Source: an uncultured Pseudoteredinibacter sp.
GTDB taxonomy: Bacteria > Pseudomonadota > Gammaproteobacteria > Pseudomonadales > Cellvibrionaceae
NCBI RefSeq assembly: GCF_947502065.1
Contig: NZ_CANMYE010000006.1
Location: 1 to 64,000, forward strand
DNA length: 64,000 bases
Reading direction: 5' to 3'
The position numbers and the translations under genes were made by a program. Of this stretch, positions 49,358 through 58,477 are shown piece after piece (position 1 is the first letter of the stretch; each line of letters begins with the position of its first letter). Below the pieces are notes generated by a model, which searched no databases, was not told the DNA's origin, and saw only the letters and a list, made by a program, of their open reading frames with translations.

Positions 49358-50254
49358 TTAAGGTATTTGATCACTTTCTTTGTTGCGGCGTACCGGCTTG
49401 GCTGCTTCGATATTGTTTATTCTAGCCATGATTTCGCTCAGGCGTGACCAGCTTTGAAGCGTAATGGGTAGAACAAGTGCCGCTTCTACAAAGCTCCATG
49501 AGTAGCTGATTACGGCGAATATTTTGCCTACTGTTACTTCGATATTGCTTGCGGCGAACCAAAGATTAAAGCAAACAAAGCTGAGCAGTATTAAGAAGAT
49601 GAGGCCATAAACGATAGATTCGCTGTCTGACAGATTAACTTCCAGCTTACGAAGACGTAGTAAGTGATTCTTTATACGGTCATTCTTCTTGCTCGCCAAA
49701 ATATCGACCTGCTTTTCTTCTTGTTGATTGTAGGCTGAGTTGAGTCGATAGAATCGTTTATGAAATAGGCTGTAGATTGCCATCATAATGATGGCGGCTG
49801 ATAGTGCGGTGATCGCTAATGTCGGGTGAAAGCTGTACAGCACAATGGCAGAGACAAGTAGCTGAATGAACGATGTCATAAGCTCTGGCGCTTGCTCTTC
49901 TAGAAAGTCGGCCAGCTCTCTGCCCATACCCATGCGAGCATTAAGGGTTGAGGTTGCCAATTGTTGTGAACGCTGTACTAGAGTTTTACCCAGTTCCACA
50001 CGAATGCTACCAAAAACCCGAGTGTCGTAAGCTCGTCGGCATACGGCGATAAACAACAAGGCAAACATCAGGGCAATCAGGTGAATAAATTTTTCAATGT
50101 TATTTTCCAAAAGCCCGTCGATAGCAAATCCAGTGAATAACGGTATAAGAGCCATTAGCACGGTTTCAAATATGGTAAGCAGCCAGGTTAGACTTATCGA
50201 CTTCCAAAACCTTTTCAGCAAGCTACTTATTGTTATGGGTAAATCATCTAGCAT
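49358..50254 (-). CDS. ABC-transporter-type six-helix membrane domain without ATPase
   Basis: Protein of 298 residues: six membrane helices of the ABC exporter type (SLTWLLTIFETVLMALIPLFTGFAIDGLL first; LIFLILLSFVCFNLWFAA fifth), ending at RINNIEAAKPVRRNKESDQIP. The nucleotide-binding domain is missing, and no ATPase gene lies beside it. Stand-alone proteins of this kind exist as a family (ABC_membrane_3 type), so it need not be a broken gene. The coupling helix (VDILASKKNDRIKNHLLRLRKLEV) is present. Function and partner unknown. Confidence 0.75.
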   Translation of the reverse strand: MLDDLPITISSLLKRFWKSISLTWLLTIFETVLMALIPLFTGFAIDGLLENNIEKFIHLIALMFALLFIAVCRRAYDTRVFGSIRVELGKTLVQRSQQLATSTLNARMGMGRELADFLEEQAPELMTSFIQLLVSAIVLYSFHPTLAITALSAAIIMMAIYSLFHKRFYRLNSAYNQQEEKQVDILASKKNDRIKNHLLRLRKLEVNLSDSESIVYGLIFLILLSFVCFNLWFAASNIEVTVGKIFAVISYSWSFVEAALVLPITLQSWSRLSEIMARINNIEAAKPVRRNKESDQIP

Positions 50255-50422
50255 AGCTGTTCCTATTTAGCGCCGACTAATACATCATCAATGCTATTAC
50301 GAAAAGCGCTGGAAAAGATGTCCCAGATTACTGAAATAGATTACTGAAATGGATTGCTTTGAAAAAGGGGAAGACGCTGTGGCTTTTGGGGACTTGCCAC
50401 AGCTGTATAGAGAAGAGGCTTG

Positions 50423-51043
50423 CTAAATGCTTTTGTCTAATTCAGCTTCAAGAGCCTCAGCTTTCTGAAATTTCTCAAGACCAGCCAAAAAGTCGTGATA
50501 GGCCTTTAGATTCGGAAACATCGCCAAGGCGCCGCCGCGATGTAGGGCATCCACAATAAAGCTCATCATAATATCGGCGCCCGTGAGCTGGCCTCCGACA
50601 AGATAACCTGCCGTTACGCGTTGATTAAAGTAGGTCATAACTTTGGCGACCTCGACCTGTGCATACTGATCTAGCATATTCATCTTGGCACCGTCTTTCT
50701 CCACAAACATCTTGAGCAGCAGAGGTAAGATGGCCGAGCTTTCAGCAAAGTGCATCCATTGTAAGTAATCAATATAGTCGTCGCTGCCTGACTCGGGAAT
50801 CATATCAGGGCGATATTGTTGGCATAGATACTCGGTGATTGCGCCAGATTCCGCTATAACGCGGCCATTGTGCTCGATAACGGGCGATTTGCCTAAGGAG
50901 TGGATAGCTTTAAGCTCAGGAGGGGCTAAATTACTTTGGGCGTCGCGTTGATAGGGTTCAATGCGATATTCGACACCAAGCTCTTCTAGCAACCAGATAA
51001 TACGTTTCGAGCGCGACTTATTCAGATGATGCAAAACGATCAT
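50423..51043 (-). CDS. Glutathione S-transferase
   Basis: Cytosolic GST of 206 residues from the ATG at 51043, chosen for AAGGAG six bases upstream. The thioredoxin-fold N-terminal domain shows LHHLNKSRSKRIIWLLEELGVEY, HSLGKSPVIEHNGRVIAESGAITEYL (cis-Pro and glutathione contact ESGAI), and an all-helical C-terminal domain with LVGGQLTGADIMMSF. A serine (Ser10) is the likely catalytic residue. Adjacent to the RND efflux genes and 72 bases downstream of them, so a shared detoxification unit is possible. Confidence 0.9.
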   Translation of the reverse strand: MIVLHHLNKSRSKRIIWLLEELGVEYRIEPYQRDAQSNLAPPELKAIHSLGKSPVIEHNGRVIAESGAITEYLCQQYRPDMIPESGSDDYIDYLQWMHFAESSAILPLLLKMFVEKDGAKMNMLDQYAQVEVAKVMTYFNQRVTAGYLVGGQLTGADIMMSFIVDALHRGGALAMFPNLKAYHDFLAGLEKFQKAEALEAELDKSI

Positions 51044-51115
51044 GGTAACTCCTTTATTATTGTTATCGTTTTGAAGGGCTGCTTTCAATAAAGCAGCCCT
51101 CGTTGTTTCCGGTCG

Positions 51116-54100
51116 TTATTTGTCAATGCTGTATTCGCTGTCTTTAACTCCGAATAATTGGGCGTATAAAATAGGAATAACTATTAGTGTTAAAACTGTA
51201 GCAAAAGAAAGACCGAAAACCAAAACTACCGACATAGATTTGAAGAATGCGTCAAAAAATAGGGGGATAACGCCAAGCACGGTTGTCAGGGCTCCCATCA
51301 TAACAGGGCGGACGCGACTAGCGGCAGCATCAATGATCGCATCCAGCCGTGGCTTACCTGATTCGATTTCTAGGTCTGTTTGATCTACCAGCACAATCGC
51401 GTTTTTAATAAGCAAGCCTGAAAGGGAAAGCAAACCCAGAATAGCCATGAACTCCATAGGGGTTCCAGTAACTATCAGCCCTACAACTACACCAATAATT
51501 GCTAAAGGAACCACTAGCCAAATAACAATGGGCTGTCGAACGGTGCCAAACAATATGAAGACGACCAAAACCATGGCTAGCAAGCCCAATGGAATAGTTG
51601 AAGCCAAGTTGTCGTTGGATTCTTTAGAGTCTCCATATTCGCCTCCCCACTTTAGCTCATAGCCTGCTGGCAGTGGAATAGCATCGATCTGTGGACGCAC
51701 GCGCTCAAACAGGTCAGCTGTTAACTCATTGGGGTATGGGTCACTTTGTGCTTTGATCCTCCATATTCTGTCTTCGCGACGAAGTTGGCCGTCACGCCAT
51801 ATCGTTCTGAATCCGTTGGTAATCTGAGTGATGGGTACGACTTTCCCTGTCGCAGAGCTGACGACCAAAATGTCTTTAATATTATTAATATCTTTACGCT
51901 CATGCTCGGGGGCGCGTGAAATAATTGGGATTTGTTCATCCCTTTCGCGGTAAGTACCAACTTGCCTCCCGGAGAAATTAGTTTGCAGTGCTTTTGCTAA
52001 GTCTTCTCGGCTTACACCTGTTCTTTGGCCAGCATTGGCGGCATATACTGGCTCTACCACAGCTACTGCTTGGCGCCAGTTGTCTTTGACAGATAGCGCT
52101 CGGCCATCATTTGCCATAATTTCTTTAGCTTGATTGGCCAGTTGCCTCAGCACTTTCGGGTCTGGACCGCTAAATTCAGCTTCAATTTTAGAACCGCCGC
52201 CCGGGCCGAGTACAAACTTCCATACCTTGCCTTGTGCTTGTGGATAATGATCATTTATATGCGACTGAATTTTCGGCATAAGACCGTCAATTAGCTGATA
52301 GTTTTCAGTCGAGACTAAGAGTTGTGCGTATGCCGAATTGGGTGACTCTGGACCGTATACCAGCATAAAACGCGGTGCGCCGCCTCCAATCGATGCCTGA
52401 ACGGACTTTACCCCTTCCAAAGAAGAGACAAACTTTTCAAGTTGCATTGTATCTTTTTTGGTCTCGCCAATATCGGTGCCCTGGGGTAGCCAATAATCTA
52501 CAACGAATAGCGGGGTTGTTGACGATGGAAAGAACCCTGATTTTACAAATTGAAAGCCCCAAATAGACACCGAAAATAGTAAAACTATGCTGAATAGTAC
52601 GCTTATGCGATGGCGAAGGGAAACAGCCAGTAGAGCTTTATAAGCTTGCATTGCTTTGTTGTCAGAACTTTCTTTTGTTTCTTCGCTATCAGTGCCCTGA
52701 GAAAATAGGTGATAGCAAAATAGCGGGGTTATTGAGATAGCGAAAAACCAGCTAAACAAAAGTGAAATTAAAATCACCCAGAAAAGATGCCCGGTATATT
52801 CTGCTGTGGATCCTGGGGCAAATCCGATAGGAGCAAAGGCAATGATCCCTACTAAAGTTCCGCCAAGTAAAGGCCATATCGAGCGTTTAACAATTCGTTT
52901 TGCAATTTCAAGTTTATCTTCACCGCGTTGAACGCCTACCAGTATGCCTTCGGTCACTACAATGGCGTTGTCTACCATCATGCCTAAAGCGATAATAAGC
53001 GCGCCTAAAGAGATTCTATGCATGGGTATATCAACCCATTGCATAGTGGCTAATGTTGCGAAAACAGTAAGGATTAAAATCGCACCAATTACGATGGCTG
53101 ACTTTAATCCCATAAAAATCAATAGCGTAACAACAACGATTACTAGAGCAGCAATTACATTCACTACAAAGTTTTGAATCGAATCGTCAACAATTTCACC
53201 TTGATGATAGAACTTGTGAAGAGTCATGCCCGCTGGTCGTAAGTTATCGCTAGTCTCGATTTTGTCTGCAATAGCTTGTCCAATCTTGACAATATTACTT
53301 CCAGAAATACCCGAGATACCAATTGATATGGCCGGCATGCCATTAAATCGATACAGTTTTTCATCTGGTTCTTGGTAGCCTCTCCAGACTCGCGCAATAT
53401 CTTTTAAATAGATTACTCGTCCAGAATTGTCGGTTGAAACGAGTAAGTTTCTTATTGCCTCTACGGAGTCGATGTTGCCAGTAGGGTCAATAACAATACG
53501 GTCGTTCCCGATTCGCACATTGCCCGAAGATACCACGGCGTTTTGTTGGGATAGAGTGTTATAAATGTTTGAGATTGAAACGCCGAGAGCGGAGGTTTCC
53601 TGCCTGGAAATTTCTACATAAATTGCTTCTTTTTGCAATCCGCCGATATCTACACGAGCCACACCATCAACCTGAAGTAAGCTGCTTTGCAGGCTTTTAG
53701 CATATTTTTTTCTCTCGGCAGGACTGTAATCGTTACCGGTGATGAAATACAGTAATCCAAAAACATCACCAAAATCATCCGCAACATATGGTGTGGATGC
53801 CCCTGAGGGAAGTTGCCCGGCTGCATCGTTTACTTTATTGCGAAGTTTGGTCCATATAATTTGCAAAGCTTCTTTGTTCGGCGAGGCTTCGTAAGCTATT
53901 TCAACGGTTATTTCTGATTTTCCTGAGCTTGATGCCGATCGAATACCCTTTACTTCAGCCATTTGTTGAATGGCTTTTTCAAGTGGTTCAGTGATTTCTA
54001 GTGCTACTTCCTCTGGACTGGCACCGGGGTATCCGGTGATTACTTGAGCTTCGCGAATAGTAAACTCTGGGTCCTCAAAACGGGCCATATTTTTGTAGGC

Positions 54101-54181
54101 CGACCAGCCACCTGCTAGTGCTAGCAAAATAATTATTACGCTTAGCACTGTGTTTTTTATACTGTATTCAGCAATGTTCAT
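51116..54181 (-). CDS. RND-family efflux permease
   Basis: Inner-membrane proton-driven pump of 1021 residues, HAE1/AcrB-like but closest to the VexF/MexW-like short group. Twelve membrane helices: one at the N terminus, then blocks around residues 335-480 and 855-1010. Porter-domain motifs (GYPGASPEEVALEITEPLEKA, RVDIGGLQKEAIYVE) and the helix-4 proton relay region (ALIIALGMMVDNAIVVTE, with the Asp-Asn pair) are intact. 49 bases downstream of its adaptor gene. No outer-membrane channel gene nearby, so TolC or a relative is expected elsewhere. Confidence 0.93.
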   Translation of the reverse strand: MNIAEYSIKNTVLSVIIILLALAGGWSAYKNMARFEDPEFTIREAQVITGYPGASPEEVALEITEPLEKAIQQMAEVKGIRSASSSGKSEITVEIAYEASPNKEALQIIWTKLRNKVNDAAGQLPSGASTPYVADDFGDVFGLLYFITGNDYSPAERKKYAKSLQSSLLQVDGVARVDIGGLQKEAIYVEISRQETSALGVSISNIYNTLSQQNAVVSSGNVRIGNDRIVIDPTGNIDSVEAIRNLLVSTDNSGRVIYLKDIARVWRGYQEPDEKLYRFNGMPAISIGISGISGSNIVKIGQAIADKIETSDNLRPAGMTLHKFYHQGEIVDDSIQNFVVNVIAALVIVVVTLLIFMGLKSAIVIGAILILTVFATLATMQWVDIPMHRISLGALIIALGMMVDNAIVVTEGILVGVQRGEDKLEIAKRIVKRSIWPLLGGTLVGIIAFAPIGFAPGSTAEYTGHLFWVILISLLFSWFFAISITPLFCYHLFSQGTDSEETKESSDNKAMQAYKALLAVSLRHRISVLFSIVLLFSVSIWGFQFVKSGFFPSSTTPLFVVDYWLPQGTDIGETKKDTMQLEKFVSSLEGVKSVQASIGGGAPRFMLVYGPESPNSAYAQLLVSTENYQLIDGLMPKIQSHINDHYPQAQGKVWKFVLGPGGGSKIEAEFSGPDPKVLRQLANQAKEIMANDGRALSVKDNWRQAVAVVEPVYAANAGQRTGVSREDLAKALQTNFSGRQVGTYRERDEQIPIISRAPEHERKDINNIKDILVVSSATGKVVPITQITNGFRTIWRDGQLRREDRIWRIKAQSDPYPNELTADLFERVRPQIDAIPLPAGYELKWGGEYGDSKESNDNLASTIPLGLLAMVLVVFILFGTVRQPIVIWLVVPLAIIGVVVGLIVTGTPMEFMAILGLLSLSGLLIKNAIVLVDQTDLEIESGKPRLDAIIDAAASRVRPVMMGALTTVLGVIPLFFDAFFKSMSVVLVFGLSFATVLTLIVIPILYAQLFGVKDSEYSIDK

Positions 54182-54230
54182 TGTTTAATAAACCTCAAAT
54201 ATTCAGATTGGAAAATGGATAAATATGCGC

Positions 54231-55295
54231 TTATTTCCATTCTTTAATCTTCATACCTTCAGATAGATAGGCGGCACCAGCGCCGACAATAGTATCTCCA
54301 CTGCTAAGCCCCTGGCTTACGATCATAGTGCGACCGATCCCAGGTTCAATAATCACGACCTGCTTGTGTACCGTCATTGTTTTACTATCAACCAGCCACG
54401 TGAAATCAGAATCGCCGTCATTGTTAATCGCTCCTGCAGGTACCGCAACTCTCAAAGAATCATTGGTTTTGTGATGAAGCTCTATAGTGGCGTTCATACC
54501 AGGCAAGACATTGATGTTGTCTGGGGCGGGAAAAGTAAAGCTGACGGCATAGGTTTGCGATGAAGCATCGGCGATCAATGTTGCTTCGCTGAATTCACCA
54601 GGTATTTTTTCGTTGGGGTTCGCATCAAGGATGATAAAGGCTTGATTGTTCTCGTCTTCTGCTGTGTCTCTAGGAATTTTAGCTACGAAACTAGCTGGTA
54701 AATCAGCAGTGGCCTTGTTGAGCCCTTCATCGATAATGCTGACGATAACTTGCCCTGCAGAAACAGTCTGTAACTGATTGACAAAGGTTTGTGCAATCAC
54801 ACCATCGAAAGGAGCCCGCATAATTGTATCGGCTAATGCCTTTTGGGCTTGGTCAAGTTGGTTTTTACTTACATCAAACTGAGTTTTTCTCTGTTCTAGA
54901 TCACTTTTAGAAATGGCTAATTTTCCAGCGAGGCTTTTGGCGCGCTCGTACTCATTTTTAGCATTGTCGAATTGAGCTTTTGCACTTGCGACAGCCGATT
55001 TGTAATCGCTTGGATCAATTTTGGCGATCAGGTCACCGGTTTTTATTTCTTGGGCTTCTTTGACTGGAAATTCTTCGAGTTTGCCACCAACTTGTAGGCT
55101 GAGCTCTGTAAACTTATTGGCTTTGATCACTGCTGGGAAACGATTGATTTCCTCTGCTTTCTCGGTACCAATCGTGATTAGCTTTACGGGCCTTATCGTT
55201 TCGCTAGCTATTGGAGCCTGTTCATCGCTGCAAGCTACGAGTGTAATGCTGATAAAACCGGCCAATAAAGCCTTAGTGGCGAAATTGTAGCTCAT
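54231..55295 (-). CDS. RND efflux periplasmic adaptor (lipoprotein)
   Basis: Membrane-fusion protein of 354 residues that links the pump to the outer-membrane channel. The lipobox ITLVACS puts a lipid on Cys22. Barrel-sandwich and hairpin regions follow: EINRFPAVIKANKFTELSLQVGGKLEEF, a coiled-coil hairpin (ASAKAQFDNAKNEYERAKSL) and MRAPFDGVIAQTFVNQLQTV. First gene of the RND pair. No TetR or two-component regulator adjoins it. Confidence 0.93.
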   Translation of the reverse strand: MSYNFATKALLAGFISITLVACSDEQAPIASETIRPVKLITIGTEKAEEINRFPAVIKANKFTELSLQVGGKLEEFPVKEAQEIKTGDLIAKIDPSDYKSAVASAKAQFDNAKNEYERAKSLAGKLAISKSDLEQRKTQFDVSKNQLDQAQKALADTIMRAPFDGVIAQTFVNQLQTVSAGQVIVSIIDEGLNKATADLPASFVAKIPRDTAEDENNQAFIILDANPNEKIPGEFSEATLIADASSQTYAVSFTFPAPDNINVLPGMNATIELHHKTNDSLRVAVPAGAINNDGDSDFTWLVDSKTMTVHKQVVIIEPGIGRTMIVSQGLSSGDTIVGAGAAYLSEGMKIKEWK

Positions 55296-55425
55296 GGTTA
55301 TCTCCTGATTGTGGTATCGCTACCCATTGAGGTGGGGAGCGACGAAATGTCGAGTAAAAGTATATGCGTCAATTGTGCAGATAGGTAAGTTGGCTTGATG
55401 GTTTTCGCCTAGTAGAGATGCTATT

Positions 55426-56022
55426 CTAACTAAGTTTTAGAATTTCAGGTACTGCCCATATCGCTGCCGGTGTGCCTGCTCTATATTTTCTGCAAATTTG
55501 TTCAATGTTTAACTCTGGGTGCTTAAAAAAAGCGAGCATGCAGCGATAGTTAGCCACAGAAACCATCTTAATATTGGGGTTGTTCTGTTTTGTTACAGCC
55601 CTTTCGTAATCAGCTCTTCCGCTCCCCCTGCCGCTGTCACCTAGTTGGTATTGGGAGTGTCTGGACCACAGCCAATTAACGGCGAACACATTAGAAGGCA
55701 GCTCGACAGCTCGTTGCAATCGCTTAGTGGTAGGGCATTGATAGTTTTTCTCTTTTTCAGAGTAGGCGCTGCCGCTTTCTTTAGGTAGGACCTGGTCGCC
55801 TGATACGTACAGTCCCGCATCTTCTATTCGCTGCAAAAGCTCGAGTAGCTCTTGCTGCAGTTCTAATTGGGTTTGCTTCAGGTGTTCTTCTTTCTGGTGA
55901 AGCGTATAGGCGTGTAGGGCCTCGATTTCCGGTAACGTTAACTTGCTTTCTAGAATGTCACGGATGTGATCAGGAAGCTTTGATATCCCCTCCTTGTAGC
56001 TCTGAATTTCATCGTTGTTCAT
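55426..56022 (-). CDS. Unknown soluble protein
   Basis: Protein of 198 residues not assigned to any family. The first 75 residues form a coiled coil (LPEIEALHAYTLHQKEEHLKQ and onward). A polar middle contains Tyr/Arg-rich WLWSRHSQYQLGDSGRGSGR, and the C-terminal part (YRCMLAFFKHPELNIEQICRKYRAGTPAAIWAVPEIL) looks like a helix-turn-helix-type repeat. The layout could be an oligomerising DNA- or RNA-binding protein; this is a guess. Single gene, divergent from the DUF4136 lipoprotein. Confidence 0.55.
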   Translation of the reverse strand: MNNDEIQSYKEGISKLPDHIRDILESKLTLPEIEALHAYTLHQKEEHLKQTQLELQQELLELLQRIEDAGLYVSGDQVLPKESGSAYSEKEKNYQCPTTKRLQRAVELPSNVFAVNWLWSRHSQYQLGDSGRGSGRADYERAVTKQNNPNIKMVSVANYRCMLAFFKHPELNIEQICRKYRAGTPAAIWAVPEILKLS

Positions 56023-56153
56023 AAGTGGCCTCTTGTAGAACTTAAGTGCTTGATATTTATGTATTTTTTCTGTGCTACCAGTAAAGCTGGAATAGTTTGA
56101 ACCAACACCTCTTGCCTATAGTGCATAGATTACTGATATTTGCATGAAGCTTA

Positions 56154-56167
56154 TTGATCTGGGTCAA
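56154..56167. promoter_or_regulatory. FNR/Anr-type box upstream of DUF4136 lipoprotein
   Basis: TTGAT-CTGG-GTCAA matches TTGAT-N4-ATCAA at nine of ten positions. A TTAAAT about 30 bases to the right could be the -10 of a class II promoter. It lies 92 bases before the start codon. Confidence 0.5.
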
Positions 56168-56258
56168 CGCGTTCAAAAAACCTTAATGATTAAATATGTC
56201 AAAGGTTGCTTATATCTAAAATTTAAAGGTTAAAGATTCTTATCAGGAGATACTATAT

Positions 56259-56825
56259 ATGAATATCAAACCCTTGAACGTGGCTATTCTGGTCTCATGT
56301 GCGTTTACACTTGCTGCATGTTCAACTGCGCCTAAAGTCTTTACTGACTCTGATTCTCGACAAGACTTTTCGAGCTATAAATCCTTTGCGTGGACAAACG
56401 CTAATCCTATGTTGAAGACGGGGGAGAGGGTTGTTAGTCCGTTAATAGAACCTAGGTTAATGAAAGCCATCAAAGCGAATCTGGTGGCCAAAGGTTATGA
56501 TTACGTTGCGGATAAAGCTCAAGCGGATATTGCCATTTCATTTTCTGTTGGAGCGCGAGATACCGTAAAACTAGAGTCTGATCCTGCTGTTCTATACGAC
56601 GTACATTGGCGTTGGGGCGGCCCAAATTACGGTACCACTTTAATGACTAGGACCTATACTAAGGGCAGCTTGGCGATAGATGTGTATGATATAGAGAGAA
56701 ACAGCCCTGTTTGGCATGGAATGGTATCAAGTCGCCTGAAAAAGTCAGACTTGAATAAGCCAAGTACGGATCAGCAGCTGCAGACAGCTGTAGATACTGT
56801 GCTGCAAGAGTTTCCTGCCAAATAA
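56259..56825 (+). CDS. DUF4136 lipoprotein
   Basis: Protein of 188 residues with a lipobox (FTLAACSTAP, lipidated Cys21) and a DUF4136 core: DSDSRQDFSSYKSFAWTN, a central KAIKANLVAKGYDYVADKAQADIAISFSVG and the end motif SLAIDVYDIERNSPVWHGMVS. Outer-membrane or periplasmic, function unknown. AGGAG lies 10 bases before the ATG. A possible FNR box is upstream and gltS follows 56 bases later. Confidence 0.85.
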   Translation: MNIKPLNVAILVSCAFTLAACSTAPKVFTDSDSRQDFSSYKSFAWTNANPMLKTGERVVSPLIEPRLMKAIKANLVAKGYDYVADKAQADIAISFSVGARDTVKLESDPAVLYDVHWRWGGPNYGTTLMTRTYTKGSLAIDVYDIERNSPVWHGMVSSRLKKSDLNKPSTDQQLQTAVDTVLQEFPAK

Positions 56826-56881
56826 AGTGCTTTTAATACTAGCACTGCTAAAACCATCATAAATTTGACGAGCAATAACTA

Positions 56882-58081
56882 ATGGATGTGGTCACTCTAG
56901 ATAATTTTGTCAGCTTCACCCTCGGAATTGTTGTGTACTTTTTGGGGGTGGCAGTAAATAAAAGAGTGCCGTTTCTGCGTTTCTACAACATCCCTGATGC
57001 GGTTAGCGGTGGCTTGTTAGCAGCTTTAGCGGCCTTATTACTATACGGTTTTGCGGATATAGAGTTGAACTATCAGCTTGATGTGCGCGACACACTTTTA
57101 GTGTATTTTTTTACAGCCATTGGCTTAAATGCTCGTTTAGCTGATTTGTTTAGTGGCGGTCGCCCCTTGCTAATTATGTTACTGCTGACCTTGGGTTATA
57201 TGGTGGTGCAAAATATTGTTGGCATGTCGGCGGCCTGGGCCCTTGAGCTGCCTCCTGCATTGGGAGTGCTCGCTGGTTCAGCTTCTCTTATTGGAGGGCA
57301 TGGAACCGCGATAGCGTGGTCCCCAGAGTTTTCAGAGGTCGGTGTTAAAGGGGCCTTAGAGATTGGTGTGGCTAGCGCAACAATTGGCTTGGTTATCGCC
57401 AGTTTAATTGGTGGGCCTATTGCGCAATTTCTTATTAGTAAACACTCCTTGTCTGGTGAATCTGATGAGAAATCAGGTATTGGGGTTGCGTTTGCAAATG
57501 AAGCGCAAACAAAGATCGATCATATTAGCTTGATGTCAACAATGCTGGTTTTGCATCTTGTAATTGTCGTTGGCTGGTTTGTCAGTCAGGTGGTTCTGGC
57601 CTTTGGTTTAAAGCTGCCGCTCTTTGTTTGTTCTTTGTTGGTTGGCATTATCATGTCAAACTTCGTGACAAGATTTTTCCCAAAAATAGAGTGGCCAGCG
57701 CGTGGTCGTGCTTTAGCTGTTATTTCTGACTTTTCTTTAAGTATGTTTTTGGTGATGTCTTTGATGAGCATGCAGCTTTGGGCTATCTCTGGGATGGCGT
57801 CGTCATTGCTTTTGATTCTATTAGCCCAAACTGTGTCAGCTGTTCTATTTATTGTGTTTGTGTTGTTTAACTTAATGGGGCGAAATTATCTCGCCGCAGT
57901 ATTAAGTGCGGGCTTTGGTGGCTTTGCTTTGGGGGCAACACCAACAGCAATAGCCAATATGACCGCGGTAACCAAATCCCATGGTCCAGCGCCAATGGCA
58001 TTTATTATCTTGCCATTGATATCGGCTTTTTTTGTCGATATTAGTAATTCTTTTTTAATTCGCTTTGCAATTTCTTTGTAG
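56882..58081 (+). CDS. gltS: Sodium/glutamate symporter
   Basis: Protein of 399 residues with about ten to twelve membrane helices. Start MDVVTLDNFVSFTLGIVVYFLG, then the reentrant-loop motifs GGLLAALAALLLYG, GSASLIGGHGTAIAWSP and, in the second half, GGFALGATPTAIANMTAV, characteristic of GltS. Imports glutamate with sodium. Its stop lies one base from the stop of the convergent DUF971 gene. Confidence 0.9.
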   Translation: MDVVTLDNFVSFTLGIVVYFLGVAVNKRVPFLRFYNIPDAVSGGLLAALAALLLYGFADIELNYQLDVRDTLLVYFFTAIGLNARLADLFSGGRPLLIMLLLTLGYMVVQNIVGMSAAWALELPPALGVLAGSASLIGGHGTAIAWSPEFSEVGVKGALEIGVASATIGLVIASLIGGPIAQFLISKHSLSGESDEKSGIGVAFANEAQTKIDHISLMSTMLVLHLVIVVGWFVSQVVLAFGLKLPLFVCSLLVGIIMSNFVTRFFPKIEWPARGRALAVISDFSLSMFLVMSLMSMQLWAISGMASSLLLILLAQTVSAVLFIVFVLFNLMGRNYLAAVLSAGFGGFALGATPTAIANMTAVTKSHGPAPMAFIILPLISAFFVDISNSFLIRFAISL

Positions 58082-58082
58082 C

Positions 58083-58466
58083 TTACATATCAAAGATTTT
58101 TACAACTTGGGTATCTGGGTCGCGGTTTAAGTTAGCTTCGGCCAGTTTATTCAAATAACTCTGCCACAGGTTTTCCTGATCTTGCCCAAGCTCGGCAAGA
58201 TAAGCCCAGCTGTATATTCCGGAATCGTGACCGTCATCAAATGTGATACGGATAGCGTAGTGGCCGTTGGCTTCGATATCGGTGATGGCAACATGTTGTT
58301 TGCCATGCTGTAAAACCTCTTGGCCCGGGCCGTGGCCTTTCACCTCAGCCGACGGTGAATGGACCCGGAGAAATTCAGCGCTAAAGCGATAGCTCTGCTG
58401 GCTAAAGATAACTTCCAACTCTTGGCTGCGGCGGTGGAATTCTATTTTTTTAGGGGCTTGATACAT
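58083..58466 (-). CDS. DUF971 (GBBH N-terminal-like) protein
   Basis: Protein of 127 residues: IEFHRRSQELEVIFSQQSYRFSAEFLRVHSPSAEV and the C-terminal HDSGIYSWAYLAELG are the DUF971 signature. The fold is the small zinc-binding N-terminal domain of gamma-butyrobetaine hydroxylase, here stand-alone; in gammaproteobacteria it usually sits near hslVU, whose hslU end lies 5 kb to the right. Function unknown; a role in iron-sulfur assembly has been suggested for relatives. Confidence 0.88.
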   Translation of the reverse strand: MYQAPKKIEFHRRSQELEVIFSQQSYRFSAEFLRVHSPSAEVKGHGPGQEVLQHGKQHVAITDIEANGHYAIRITFDDGHDSGIYSWAYLAELGQDQENLWQSYLNKLAEANLNRDPDTQVVKIFDM

Positions 58467-58477
58467 ATTCGTGTCTT

